Assembly (NCBI GenBank): GCA_034189035.1
Contig: JAXHVA010000148.1
Span: 1-8,660, forward strand
DNA: 8,660 nucleotides
Source of the DNA: JAUXFK01 sp034189035
GTDB taxonomy: Bacteria; Desulfobacterota; UBA8473
Direction: 5' to 3'
Position 1 is the stretch's first letter, and every line of letters starts with the position of its first letter. The notes beneath the pieces were generated by a model. That model saw nothing but the letters and a program-made list of their open reading frames with translations. It did not search any database and was not told where the DNA came from. Both the position numbers and the translations under genes were made by a program. Shown here piece by piece: positions 1-7,199 of the stretch.

Positions 1-1
1 T

Positions 2-1156
2 GTAAGCGAAGCAATATTAGAAGCGCAGGGAAGTGTTCTTACAAACAAATATGCAGAAGGATATCCCAATAGAAGATATTATGGAGGATGTGAGTTTGTA
101 GACAATGTTGAGAATATAGCCATAGAAAGGGCCAAAGAGCTTTTCGGTGCGGATCATGTCAATGTTCAACCTCACTCTGGGTCTCAAGCGAATATGGCGG
201 TTTATTTCTCTGTTTTAAAGCCCGGAGATACGATTATGGGGATGAATATGGTACATGGTGGCCATCTTACCCATGGTAGTCCGGTAAGTTTTTCAGGGAA
301 ACTTTACAATGTTATTTCTTATGGAGTGAATAGAGATACAAAAAGAATCGACTATGATGAAGCAGAAAGACTGGCCAGAGATAACAACCCAAAATTGATT
401 ATCATAGGGGCAAGTGCTTACCCACGAGTCATCGATTTTGATCGCTTTCGGAGGATTGCAGACAAGGTCGGGGCATATCTAATGGCAGATATTGCCCATA
501 TTGCAGGATTAATTGCAGCTGGCTTCCATCCAAACCCTGTATCAGTGACTGAATTTGTTACTTCCACTACACACAAGACGCTGAGAGGCCCAAGAGGCGG
601 ACTTATTTTATGCCAAAAGCGATTTGCTAAAGCAATAGACAGCTGCGTGTTCCCCGGGGTTCAGGGAGGGCCTCTTATGCACATCATTGCTGCAAAAGCT
701 GTTAGCTTTAAAGAGGCCCTTACAGAAGAATTCAGAGAGTATCAAAGACAGGTTATACGCAACGCCTCTACCTTGGCATTGGAACTTCAATCAAAGGGAT
801 ACGATATAATAACCGGTGGAACAGATACCCACCTTATACTTTTGAACTTAGCTAATACTGATCTTACAGGCAAAGCAGCTGAAGAGTTATTAGATAAAGC
901 AGGCATCACAGTAAATAAAAATGAGATACCCTTTGACAAAAAAGGGCCTCGCGTTACCAGCGGTATAAGGATCGGAACATCGGCTGTAACCACTAGAGGT
1001 ATGAAAGAACCTGAGATGAAGGTCATTGCCGGATTTATATCTCAGATTTTAAGTAATGTTGATAATGAGTCTTGCATGAAAAGGGTTAGGGATATGGTCT
1101 TTGACTTATGTATAAAATTTCCCCTATACAAAGATAGATTAAAGGGAAAGATCTAA
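2..1156 (+). CDS. glyA: Serine hydroxymethyltransferase, 5' end cut by window edge
   Basis: This is a PLP-dependent cytosolic enzyme that converts serine plus tetrahydrofolate to glycine plus 5,10-methylene-THF, the main one-carbon source for thymidylate, purine and methionine synthesis. The frame is open from base 2, and 384 residues are visible. The family usually has about 415, so roughly 30 N-terminal residues lie upstream of the window. The first in-frame ATG (194) is internal, because the preceding codons already encode the conserved SHMT stretch ending RRYYGGCEFVD. Other signatures are MVHGGHLTHG, the cofactor-contacting MADIAHIAGL (Asp codon 488-490, His 497-499) and the PLP-lysine motif TTHKTLRGPRGG (Lys codon 575-577). 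The C-terminus ends normally in FPLYKDRL. A 135-bp gap separates it from the dCMP deaminase gene. Methylene-THF and dUMP meet at thymidylate synthase, which fits this neighbour. Family identification is firm. Confidence 0.97.
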   Translation, partial: VSEAILEAQGSVLTNKYAEGYPNRRYYGGCEFVDNVENIAIERAKELFGADHVNVQPHSGSQANMAVYFSVLKPGDTIMGMNMVHGGHLTHGSPVSFSGKLYNVISYGVNRDTKRIDYDEAERLARDNNPKLIIIGASAYPRVIDFDRFRRIADKVGAYLMADIAHIAGLIAAGFHPNPVSVTEFVTSTTHKTLRGPRGGLILCQKRFAKAIDSCVFPGVQGGPLMHIIAAKAVSFKEALTEEFREYQRQVIRNASTLALELQSKGYDIITGGTDTHLILLNLANTDLTGKAAEELLDKAGITVNKNEIPFDKKGPRVTSGIRIGTSAVTTRGMKEPEMKVIAGFISQILSNVDNESCMKRVRDMVFDLCIKFPLYKDRLKGKI

Positions 1157-1291
1157 AACGGGTATTGATTCACTCAGCAAAAATCAGCCACAGAAAAGGC
1201 AATCATATTATAGCCCGTGCAAAAATCATGGTTAGAGTAAGCACAAAGAAAGAACAGTATTGTACAAAATGCCTGCATAGGAACCTTATAT

Positions 1292-1753
1292 ATGAAAAGA
1301 CCTTCCTGGGAAGAGTATTTTATGGATATTACTTTTTTAGTGGCAAAGAGGTCTACATGCCGTCGTCGACAAGTAGGAGCCATTGTGGTTAAAGACAAAA
1401 GAGTTCTGTCAACAGGTTATAATGGAGCACCGGCGGGGCTTGCCCATTGTTTGGATATTGGTTGTTTAAGGGAGAAAAACGATATTCCATCTGGTGAAAG
1501 GCATGAATTATGTAGAGGTTTGCATGCAGAGCAGAATGCGATTATTCAAGCAGCGTACCATGGAATATGTATAAATAATTCGGTATTGTTCTGTACAAAC
1601 CTTCCATGTATTATTTGCCTTAAGATGGTAATCAACGCAGGAATTAAAAAGATTATTTATAAAGAAGGTTACGCTGACAACCTCTCTGTCGATATGTCGA
1701 TGGAATCCGGTATTGATCTGTTGGAATATAAAAAGGATCTCAATATATTTTGA
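1292..1753 (+). CDS. comEB: dCMP deaminase (ComEB type)
   Basis: This is a zinc-dependent cytidine/deoxycytidylate deaminase-family enzyme of 153 residues. It is expected to deaminate dCMP to dUMP, the substrate of thymidylate synthase. The zinc site is visible as H78-A79-E80 (HAEQNAI; His codon 1523-1525) with C106 and C109 in PCIIC. E80 would be the proton shuttle. The N-terminal MKRPSWEEYF, the STCxRRQVGA block and the Cys-rich segment from C53 to C74 (HCLDIGCLRE ... IPSGERHELCR) are typical of the bacterial and phage dCMP deaminase subgroup, not plain cytidine deaminases. The ATG at 1292 is chosen because the family starts MKRPSW and an AGGAA Shine-Dalgarno lies about 8-9 nt upstream. The symbol follows the common ComEB naming; nothing here implies a role in DNA uptake. 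The product call is secure, and the allosteric behaviour is inferred from the family. Confidence 0.93.
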   Translation: MKRPSWEEYFMDITFLVAKRSTCRRRQVGAIVVKDKRVLSTGYNGAPAGLAHCLDIGCLREKNDIPSGERHELCRGLHAEQNAIIQAAYHGICINNSVLFCTNLPCIICLKMVINAGIKKIIYKEGYADNLSVDMSMESGIDLLEYKKDLNIF

Positions 1754-1843
1754 GCCTTTCAACTTTAATCCCACTTTAGATCCATTCTTATTAAAAATTC
1801 CTTTTTTACAGCAGGTTTAGCTTTATTAGCCTTTACTTTCATA

Positions 1844-1867
1844 CAAGTGAGCATACTTGATTTTTTT
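1844..1867 (+). terminator. Candidate weak intrinsic terminator after the dCMP deaminase gene
   Basis: CAAGT (1844-1848) and ACTTG (1855-1859) form a 5-bp stem with a 6-nt loop, followed by a run of seven T (1861-1867). The stem is short and AT-rich, so termination would be weak. Its position just upstream of a promoter-like sequence supports a transcription-unit boundary here. Confidence 0.3.
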
Positions 1868-1868
1868 C

Positions 1869-1897
1869 TTGCCTACTTTTATATTTAATAGGATAAT
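1869..1897 (+). promoter_or_regulatory. Candidate sigma-70 promoter for nrdR-ribD
   Basis: TTGCCT (1869-1874; 4/6 to TTGACA) and GATAAT (1892-1897; 5/6 to TATAAT) are separated by exactly 17 nt, placing a start site near 1904 and a leader of about 80 nt before nrdR. It immediately follows the weak terminator candidate. No NrdR-box pair is recognisable beside it, so autoregulation by NrdR is not supported by the sequence. Confidence 0.45.
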
Positions 1898-1981
1898 TGT
1901 TAGAGAGAAGATATTATTAAATCTGCATTTAATTTTTGAATATATGCTATATTTAAAAGATTGAAGAGGGAGTTTAAGGGT

Positions 1982-2461
1982 ATGAGGTGTCCTTTTTGTT
2001 CTGATATTGATAATAAAGTAATTGATTCTCGACTAAGCAAAGATGGTAATATCATAAGACGCCGCAGAGAATGTTTGGGATGTCAGAGAAGGTTTACAAC
2101 ATATGAAAAAGTGGAGTTGGCCCTCCCAGCTATTGTGAAAAAGGATGGTCGAAGAGAGGCTTTTAACCGAACAAAGATTTTTAATGGAATTAAAAGGGCC
2201 TGTGAGAAAAGGCCGATAAGTATTGATATAATGGAAGGAGTAGTTGATAGAATAGAGCAAGAAATTCAGGACAGCGGAGAAAAAGAGATAAAATGCTCTC
2301 AGATTGGAGAGCGTGTGATGAAGGCATTACATGATTTGGATGCGGTAGCTTATGTAAGGTTTGCCTCTGTTTACCGTGAGTTCAAGGATGTTGGTGATTT
2401 TATGGTTGAGGTAAGGGATCTCCTTGCAGGAAAAAAGAAAGCAAAAAAGGAAGAGCTTTAA
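1982..2461 (+). CDS. nrdR: Transcriptional repressor NrdR
   Basis: This is an ATP/dATP-sensing zinc-ribbon repressor of ribonucleotide reductase operons, 159 residues, slightly above the usual ~150. Zinc ligands C3, C6, C31 and C34 lie in MRCPFC and CLGCQRRF. The arginine-rich linker RRRREC precedes the second pair. An ATP-cone domain follows from about residue 47 (PAIVKKDGRREAFNRTKIF) to about 140. The family N-terminus MRCPFC fixes the start at ATG 1982, with GAGGGAG at 1966-1972 as ribosome binding site. A TTG at 1961 would add seven residues but is not expected. It is followed after 6 bp by ribD; close nrdR-ribD linkage is widespread in bacteria. No ribonucleotide reductase gene is in this window, so its targets lie elsewhere. 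The C-terminus ends in a lysine-rich tail (KKKAKKEEL) that looks lineage-specific. Confidence 0.96.
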   Translation: MRCPFCSDIDNKVIDSRLSKDGNIIRRRRECLGCQRRFTTYEKVELALPAIVKKDGRREAFNRTKIFNGIKRACEKRPISIDIMEGVVDRIEQEIQDSGEKEIKCSQIGERVMKALHDLDAVAYVRFASVYREFKDVGDFMVEVRDLLAGKKKAKKEEL

Positions 2462-2467
2462 AAAAAG

Positions 2468-3565
2468 ATGAATGAAGAAGAGTATATGAAGCTGGCCATG
2501 AAATTGGCAAACAAGGCCAGAGGCAAAACAAGTCCAAATCCTTTAGTAGGGGCTGTAGTGGTTAAAGAGGGGAGTATTGTTGGGAGAGGATTCCATAAAA
2601 AAAGGGGGGAACCTCATGCAGAGATTAATGCCCTTAATGATGCTAGTAAAAATGCAATAGGAGGAGATCTTTATGTCAATTTAGAACCATGTAACCATTA
2701 TGGAATGACTCCCCCGTGTACAAAAGCGATTATCGAAAGTGGCATTAAGAGGGTGCTTGTGGGGATTGAGGATCCTAACGAAACAGTAACAGGTGGGGGG
2801 ATTCAGTACCTGAAGAAAAATAGAATTGATGTAAAGAAATGGATACTAAAAAAGGAGTGTCAGAGGTTAAATGAGGTATATATAAAATACATAACACAGA
2901 AGAGGCCATTTGTAATTCTAAAATCAGCAGCCAGTTTAGACGGGAAAATAGCTACAAGGAGTGGGGACACAAAGTGGATTACGAATGAGAAGTCAAGGAA
3001 GTTTTTACATAAATTACGTAATGAAATAGACGGGATTCTCGTCGGGATAGGTACAATTAAAGCAGATGATCCAAGTCTTACAACTCGCTTAAATGGAAAA
3101 AGAGGTAAAGATCCGGTGAGGATAATTGTTGACTCCAGGTTAAAGATTCCAATTGAAGCGAAGGTCTTAAATCAAAAATCAAGTGCAAAGACAATTATTG
3201 CAACAACGGATCGTGCAAGCAAAGAGAAGATAAAGAAGGTAGAAGAACTCGGAGAACAAGTAATTGTTGTAGGTTCTACAAATAACATGGTCGATTTGAG
3301 AGAGCTTATGCTTGAACTCGGAAAATTGGAGATTACTAGCCTTCTTATTGAAGGGGGCGCCGAGGTTAATGCATCATCTTTAAAAAGTGGCATTGTGGAT
3401 AAAGTGCTATTCTTTTATGCCCCAAAAATCATAGGCGGGATTGAGGCCCTAAGTATTGTGGGTGGTAAAGGTGCAAAAGAACTGGATGATGCAGTTATAA
3501 TAAAGGAGATCAAAACAAGAAGGTTTGGAGATGACATATTGATAGAAGGATATATCTCCAGATGA
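2468..3565 (+). CDS. ribD: Bifunctional riboflavin biosynthesis deaminase/reductase RibD
   Basis: RibD carries out two successive steps of riboflavin synthesis in the cytosol. It deaminates the GTP-derived diaminopyrimidinone phosphoribosyl intermediate and then reduces the ribose side chain with NADPH. The 365 residues contain both domains. The N-terminal zinc deaminase (about 1-140) shows TSPNPLVGAVVV, H50-A51-E52 and C75/C84 in EPCNHYGMTPPC. The C-terminal reductase (about 146-363) shows SLDGKIATRSGDTKWIT, VGIGTIKADDPSLTTR, the substrate-contacting LLIEGGAEVN and the APKIIGG segment. The start at 2468 gives the usual N-terminus (NEEEYMKLAMKLA). The nearest purine-rich ribosome site is the GGAAGAG inside the end of nrdR, spaced rather far, so translational coupling to nrdR (6-bp gap) is plausible. 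No FMN riboswitch is seen upstream. The gene is intact, and the palindromic element follows 8 bp after its stop. Confidence 0.97.
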   Translation: MNEEEYMKLAMKLANKARGKTSPNPLVGAVVVKEGSIVGRGFHKKRGEPHAEINALNDASKNAIGGDLYVNLEPCNHYGMTPPCTKAIIESGIKRVLVGIEDPNETVTGGGIQYLKKNRIDVKKWILKKECQRLNEVYIKYITQKRPFVILKSAASLDGKIATRSGDTKWITNEKSRKFLHKLRNEIDGILVGIGTIKADDPSLTTRLNGKRGKDPVRIIVDSRLKIPIEAKVLNQKSSAKTIIATTDRASKEKIKKVEELGEQVIVVGSTNNMVDLRELMLELGKLEITSLLIEGGAEVNASSLKSGIVDKVLFFYAPKIIGGIEALSIVGGKGAKELDDAVIIKEIKTRRFGDDILIEGYISR

Positions 3566-3573
3566 CCAATAAA

Positions 3574-3719
3574 TAGTGGCTGTCCAGAAATAAGCAATTT
3601 TGTTCAAGATTAAGGAAGGCAAAAATTTTAACCGTAGGAAAATATTGACATATTTCGAGGATTAAAATCTGAGCCTGACACAGTGATTAGTCAAAAAGGC
3701 CATTTATAGACGGATACTA
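3574..3719. mobile_element. MITE-like palindromic element between ribD and ribE
   Basis: This 146-bp non-coding block is bounded by TA on both sides and is close to symmetrical. The left end TAGTGGCTGTCCAGAAAT matches the reverse complement of the right end (3698-3719, reading TAGTATCCGTCTATAAAT) at 13 of 18 positions. Inside, AGGC...ATTTTAA...CC (3617-3633) pairs with GG-ATTAAAATCTGAGCCT (3659-3676). At the centre AAATAT-TGAC-ATATTT (3640-3655) is a perfect inverted repeat. The centre of the inner repeat lies within about 1 nt of the centre of the whole block. TA ends with imperfect terminal inverted repeats fit a non-autonomous derivative of a TA-targeting transposon (IS630/Tc1/mariner type). 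The assignment to a parent element is inference. It would be transcribed as a long hairpin within the rib message. Confidence 0.68.
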
Positions 3720-3732
3720 AATAAGAAGTGAT

Positions 3733-4383
3733 ATGTTTACTGGCTTGATAGAGGATATAGGTACTATAAAGAATATCGAAAAAAAGGGGAATGCTATCCG
3801 CGTCCTTATTGAATGCAGCCTGGATTTAACGGCTGTAAGAATAGGTGATAGCATAGCGATTGATGGTGTTTGTCTTACTATTGTGGATTTGCTACCGAAG
3901 GCCTTTCAAGTTGAGGTCTCTTCAGAGACTATTCACAAGACTAATTTTAAAGAGATGAAGAAAAGGAGAAGGGTCAATTTAGAAAGAGCTATGCGTCTTT
4001 CCGATCGATTGGGAGGCCATATCGTTTTAGGCCATGTCGATGGTATTGGAAAAATCCATGAAATTCATAAAGATGCGAATTCTATACGAATGAAGATTCT
4101 AGTGACAAAAAGTTTAATGAGGTATATAATTAAAAAAGGTTCTGTAGCTATAGATGGTATCAGTTTAACTGTAAATGAATGTAAAGATGACCTGTTTGGC
4201 ATTAATATTATTCCTCACACAGCGGCACATACGACCTTGTCTGAAAAAAAAGTTGGTGACAGCGTTAATATTGAAAACGACATCATTGGAAAATATTTGG
4301 AGAGATTCCTATTGAAAGGTGGTAATAAAACAGAAAGTGAGAGTAAGATCAATAGGGATTTTCTCGATAAACATGGCTTTTAA
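3733..4383 (+). CDS. ribE: Riboflavin synthase alpha chain
   Basis: It catalyses the last step of riboflavin synthesis, dismutating two 6,7-dimethyl-8-ribityllumazine molecules into riboflavin and the pyrimidinedione that RibH reuses. The 216 residues form two lumazine-binding repeats of about 97 residues each. The first starts MFTGLIEDIGTI with the repeat core GDSIAIDGVCLTI; the second starts GGHIVLGHVDGIG with the equivalent core KGSVAIDGISLTVN. The C-terminal helix ends in DFLDKHGF, typical of the family. The N-terminus MFTGLIE fixes the start at 3733. The purine stretch AAGAAG at 3723-3728 is a modest ribosome site that falls just outside the right boundary of the palindromic element, so the insertion appears to spare translation signals. 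It is called ribE here; some schemes use ribC. ribBA follows after 23 bp. Confidence 0.96.
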   Translation: MFTGLIEDIGTIKNIEKKGNAIRVLIECSLDLTAVRIGDSIAIDGVCLTIVDLLPKAFQVEVSSETIHKTNFKEMKKRRRVNLERAMRLSDRLGGHIVLGHVDGIGKIHEIHKDANSIRMKILVTKSLMRYIIKKGSVAIDGISLTVNECKDDLFGINIIPHTAAHTTLSEKKVGDSVNIENDIIGKYLERFLLKGGNKTESESKINRDFLDKHGF

Positions 4384-4406
4384 GATAGCAAGAAAATGAG
4401 GGAAAT

Positions 4407-5612
4407 ATGGCGTTGAGTACAATCAAAGAGGCGATTGAAGAGATTAAAAAAGGAAAGATGATCATCCTTGTTGATGATGAAGATCGAGAGAATGAAGGAG
4501 ATTTATTCATAGCAGCAGAGAAGGTAACCCCACAAGCTATTAATTTTATGGCAAGATACGGAAGAGGACTAATATGTCTTACATTAACCGAGGAAAGGGC
4601 AAAAGAATTGCATCTATCCCCCATGGTGACAATTAATACATCTCCTTTTAATACAGCTTTTACAACTTCTATAGAAGCAAGGTGTGGAGTTACAACAGGA
4701 ATCTCTGCAGCAGACAGGGCGAAAACGATCTTAACTGCTATTGACGAAAAGACAAGGTCCCAGGATCTTGTCCAACCGGGTCATGTCTTTCCTATAATTG
4801 CCAGAGAAGGGGGCGTGTTGGTGAGGACAGGACAGACAGAAGGATCTGTTGATCTGGCTCGTTTGGCAGGGTTAAAACCAACGGGAGTGATATGTGAGAT
4901 AATGAAAGACGACGGGACTATGGCAAGGATGCCTGATCTGGAGATATATGCTGAAAAGCATAGGTTGAAAATCGTTACAATTGCCGATTTGATTGAATAT
5001 CGATTGCAAACCGAGAGTTTGGTAAAAGCCGTAGCTCGGACAACTATACCTACTGTATATGGAGGAGAGTTCATAGCGATTGCATATGAAAATAAAGTAG
5101 ACATCTTTCAACACCTTGCCTTTGTTAAAGGAGAGATCGGCCCAGATGATGAAGTTCTCGTAAGGGTTCACTCTGAGTGCTTGACTGGCGATGTATTTGG
5201 TTCATTGAGGTGTGATTGTGGTGAACAACTCCAAGCTGCAATGAGGATGATTGATGAGGAAGGCAAAGGGGTCATTGTTTATATGCATCAGGAAGGGCGA
5301 GGTATTGGGCTAAACAATAAGCTTAAAGCATATGAACTACAGGATCAGGGGCTCGATACTGTCCAGGCCAATGAGAAGCTTGGCTTTAAGGCTGATCTTA
5401 GGGATTATGGGGTTGGTGCACAGATACTGCGTGATCTGGGGGTGAGAAAAATGAGGCTGATGACAAATAACCCAAAAAAAATTAAAGGAATAGAAGGATA
5501 CGGATTAATCGTTAAAGAGAGGATACCCATTGAAACCAAGCCCAATGATAAAAACATCGATTATCTAAAGACAAAGAAGAAAAAAATGGGTCATATTTTA
5601 AGTATAAAATAG
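4407..5612 (+). CDS. ribBA: Bifunctional 3,4-dihydroxy-2-butanone-4-phosphate synthase / GTP cyclohydrolase II
   Basis: This fusion enzyme supplies both precursors of riboflavin: DHBP from ribulose-5-phosphate (RibB part) and the diaminopyrimidinone from GTP (RibA part). It has 401 residues, the normal length for RibBA. The RibB domain (about 1-200) has the metal/substrate loop DDEDRENEGD (23-32), FTTSIEARCGVTTGISAADR, QPGHVFPI with H126, and RTGQTEGSVDLARLAG. The RibA domain (about 207-401) has the zinc site C258, C269 and C271 in HSECLTGDVFGSLRCDCGEQ, then HQEGRGIGLNNK (294-305), LRDYGVGAQIL and TNNPKK. All recognisable key residues of both halves are present, so both activities are likely retained. 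GAGGG at 4398-4402 is a good ribosome site for ATG 4407. It lies between ribE and ribH in a continuous + strand operon. Confidence 0.97.
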   Translation: MALSTIKEAIEEIKKGKMIILVDDEDRENEGDLFIAAEKVTPQAINFMARYGRGLICLTLTEERAKELHLSPMVTINTSPFNTAFTTSIEARCGVTTGISAADRAKTILTAIDEKTRSQDLVQPGHVFPIIAREGGVLVRTGQTEGSVDLARLAGLKPTGVICEIMKDDGTMARMPDLEIYAEKHRLKIVTIADLIEYRLQTESLVKAVARTTIPTVYGGEFIAIAYENKVDIFQHLAFVKGEIGPDDEVLVRVHSECLTGDVFGSLRCDCGEQLQAAMRMIDEEGKGVIVYMHQEGRGIGLNNKLKAYELQDQGLDTVQANEKLGFKADLRDYGVGAQILRDLGVRKMRLMTNNPKKIKGIEGYGLIVKERIPIETKPNDKNIDYLKTKKKKMGHILSIK

Positions 5613-5615
5613 TTT

Positions 5616-5647
5616 CATAGCTAAGATTATAGCTTGTCTAATCTATG
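5616..5647 (+). other. Imperfect stem-loop in the ribBA-ribH gap
   Basis: CATAGCTAAGAT (5616-5627) can pair with GTCTAATCTATG (5636-5647) in 9 of 12 positions, leaving an 8-nt loop. It ends two bases before the GGGGG of the ribH ribosome site. There is no T-run, so it is not a standard terminator. It could affect mRNA stability or ribH initiation, or be chance in AT-rich sequence. Confidence 0.22.
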
Positions 5648-5658
5648 TAGGGGGACAT

Positions 5659-6129
5659 ATGCAAAAGACCATAGAGGGAAATCTGGATGCGCATGGCTTG
5701 AAGTTTGGAATTGTGGTTAGTAGATTTAATGACTTTATTAGTGAGAGGTTACTCAGAGGGGCAGTGGATGCACTAAAAAGGTCCGGTGCAAATGAAAACA
5801 ATATAGATATTATAAAAGTTCCTGGTTCTTTTGAGATACCCTTAGCTGCAAAGAAGCTGGCAAAATCTCAAAAATACAACGGGATTATATGTTTAGGTGC
5901 AGTCATAAGGGGGTCAACACCTCACTTTGAATATGTCAGTGCAGAGGTTACAAAGGGTATTGCAAGCGTTTCTTTAGAATGCGAAACCCCTGTTTCTTTA
6001 GGCGTTATTACTACTGATAATATAGAACAGGCAATTGAGCGAGCAGGCTCAAAATCGGGTAATAAAGGATGGGATGCTGCGATTTCTGTTATAGAGATGG
6101 CAAATCTTTTAAAGGTACTGGTTAAATAG
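5659..6129 (+). CDS. ribH: 6,7-dimethyl-8-ribityllumazine synthase
   Basis: It condenses the RibD-derived ribitylaminopyrimidinedione with DHBP to give lumazine, the substrate of RibE. Family members assemble into pentamers or 60-mer capsids. The 156 residues are a normal length. Visible motifs are the N-terminal GIVVSRFNDFISERLL with the substrate-contacting FN, the VPGSFEIP loop, GAVIRGSTPHFEYVS with catalytic H89, the strand LGVITTDN and the basic GNKGWDAA segment near the C-terminus. Start ATG 5659 has a strong GGGGGA ribosome site (5650-5655) close upstream. The 46-bp gap after ribBA holds a possible stem-loop but no promoter that I recognise, so it is probably co-transcribed. It is followed by nusB after 51 bp; ribH-nusB adjacency is widely conserved in bacteria. 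Confidence 0.97.
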   Translation: MQKTIEGNLDAHGLKFGIVVSRFNDFISERLLRGAVDALKRSGANENNIDIIKVPGSFEIPLAAKKLAKSQKYNGIICLGAVIRGSTPHFEYVSAEVTKGIASVSLECETPVSLGVITTDNIEQAIERAGSKSGNKGWDAAISVIEMANLLKVLVK

Positions 6130-6142
6130 GGATTTAGGTGGT

Positions 6143-6168
6143 ACCTGAGACTTAAAACAGGTTTTTTT
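6143..6168 (+). terminator. Weak terminator/attenuator between ribH and nusB
   Basis: ACCTG (6143-6147) and CAGGT (6158-6162) form a 5-bp stem with a 10-nt loop, followed by seven T (6162-6168). The short stem and large loop suggest partial termination at most. It would trim nusB expression relative to the rib genes rather than end the operon, since no clear promoter follows before nusB. Confidence 0.38.
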
Positions 6169-6180
6169 AGCAGGGGTTTA

Positions 6181-6615
6181 ATGGGAGGAAGAAGAAAATC
6201 GAGAGAGTTAGCCCTTCAGGTTCTTTACCAGATAGATATAAGTTGTGAAAATGGCAGGTCTGCATTAGAGATATTTTGGGAAAGCTTTAAAGTTCCCAGA
6301 AAGTCTAGGGAATTTTCTGAGAGATTGGTAGTAGGTGTATCTGATCATAAAGAAGATATTGACAATATCATTGGGAGATATTCTAAAAACTGGAGCTTGA
6401 AGAGGATGCCAAAAGTAGACAGGAATATTTTAAGATTATCTATTTATGAGCTCTTTTTCTGCCTGGATATTCCTGCGAAGGTCACCATAAATGAAGCGAT
6501 AGAATTAGGTAAGAAATTTGGTACTGAAAAGTCAGGTTCTTTTATAAATGGTATATTAGACAGTGTCTCAGCAGACATATATAAAATTGGATACAGATCA
6601 AGGGAAAGTGATTAA
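6181..6615 (+). CDS. nusB: Transcription antitermination factor NusB
   Basis: This is a small all-helical RNA-binding protein that works with NusE (ribosomal protein S10) on boxA of rRNA leaders to prevent premature termination. It has 144 residues, normal for the family. Evidence is the basic N-terminus GGRRKSRELALQVLYQID, the mid-protein WSLKRMPKVDRNILRLSIYEL, and the signature VTINEAIELGKKFGTEKSGSFINGIL near the C-terminus. The ATG at 6181 has AGGGG at 6172-6176. The last codons overlap the start of the following M17-like gene, which suggests translational coupling. Placement directly after ribH is the common bacterial arrangement. No unusual residues are seen. Confidence 0.96.
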   Translation: MGGRRKSRELALQVLYQIDISCENGRSALEIFWESFKVPRKSREFSERLVVGVSDHKEDIDNIIGRYSKNWSLKRMPKVDRNILRLSIYELFFCLDIPAKVTINEAIELGKKFGTEKSGSFINGILDSVSADIYKIGYRSRESD

Positions 6616-7198
6616 TATAGGGGTTTCTTCTCAGCCAATAGACCAACTGAATAACCATGCTCTTGTTTTTTTCCTTTTTGAAGATAGTCTTCTCACAGGA
6701 AAGATACCCGTTATGATAGATCGAATCTTAGATGGGATAATTATGCGATCTGTTAAAGTTGGTAGGATTAAAGGTAAGTATGGGGAAACGACACTCGTTG
6801 CTTCTGAAGGGAGAATCCAATCACCGAAGATCCTTTTCATCGGTCTCGGGGAAACTTCATTGCATACCCCAAAGAGAATTAAGGAATCAGCCACTATTTT
6901 ACTTGAGACCTTGACAAAGATAAATATCTTCAATTTTGCAACTTTTTTACCTGATATTATGGCCCCTGATTACGATTATGCAAAAACCATTGAAGGATTT
7001 ATAGAGGGCTTAATCGAGGGTTTAATATCAATCGACTTTACTTCTGAGGAGGTATTATACGTAACTATAGTGGATGAACAGAGAAGATTAAAAGATACTA
7101 TTACAGTTTTAAATAGAGGAACATTTGCACATCATGATAGGGTGAGAGTTTTGTTCACCCAAAATGATTTAGGACAAGAAACGATCACCCTAAGCTAG
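6608..7198 (+). CDS. Stand-alone M17 (leucyl aminopeptidase) N-terminal-domain protein
   Basis: This protein of about 196 residues resembles only the N-terminal macro-like domain of M17 leucyl aminopeptidases. The visible pattern is a first beta strand INIGVSSQPIDQLNNHALVFFLFE, then GRIKGKYGETTLV (52-64), the strand ILFIGLGE (75-82), a helix KESATILLETL, and EGFIEGLIEGLISID (129-143), where full enzymes have the helix before their RFDxYK segment. The zinc-binding catalytic domain of about 300 residues is absent, so no peptidase activity is expected. A regulatory or binding role is possible but unproven. The start is uncertain: GTG 6608, overlapping the nusB stop by 8 bp with AAGGGA just upstream, gives the typical N-terminus; GTG 6563 or TTG 6587 would extend it. 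The stop is two bases before a dispersed repeat motif, so truncation is possible. Confidence 0.68.
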   Translation: MINIGVSSQPIDQLNNHALVFFLFEDSLLTGKIPVMIDRILDGIIMRSVKVGRIKGKYGETTLVASEGRIQSPKILFIGLGETSLHTPKRIKESATILLETLTKINIFNFATFLPDIMAPDYDYAKTIEGFIEGLIEGLISIDFTSEEVLYVTIVDEQRRLKDTITVLNRGTFAHHDRVRVLFTQNDLGQETITLS

Positions 7199-7199
7199 G

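Noticed and set aside
1165..1392. A 75-codon open frame between glyA and the dCMP deaminase gene
   Set aside because: It overlaps the conserved deaminase start in another frame, matches no family I know, and has no good ribosome site.
1961..1981. TTG start extending NrdR by seven residues
   Set aside because: The family begins MRCPFC at ATG 1982, and the GAGGGAG ribosome site would lie inside the extension.
3645..3673. Perfect TTGACA (-35-like) inside the ribD/ribE element
   Set aside because: No acceptable -10 hexamer lies at 15-19 nt; the nearest, TAAAAT, is only 12 nt away. The sequence is also part of the central palindrome.
3566..3732. FMN riboswitch in the ribD-ribE gap
   Set aside because: The conserved riboswitch core blocks are not visible. 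The gap is explained by the palindromic element.
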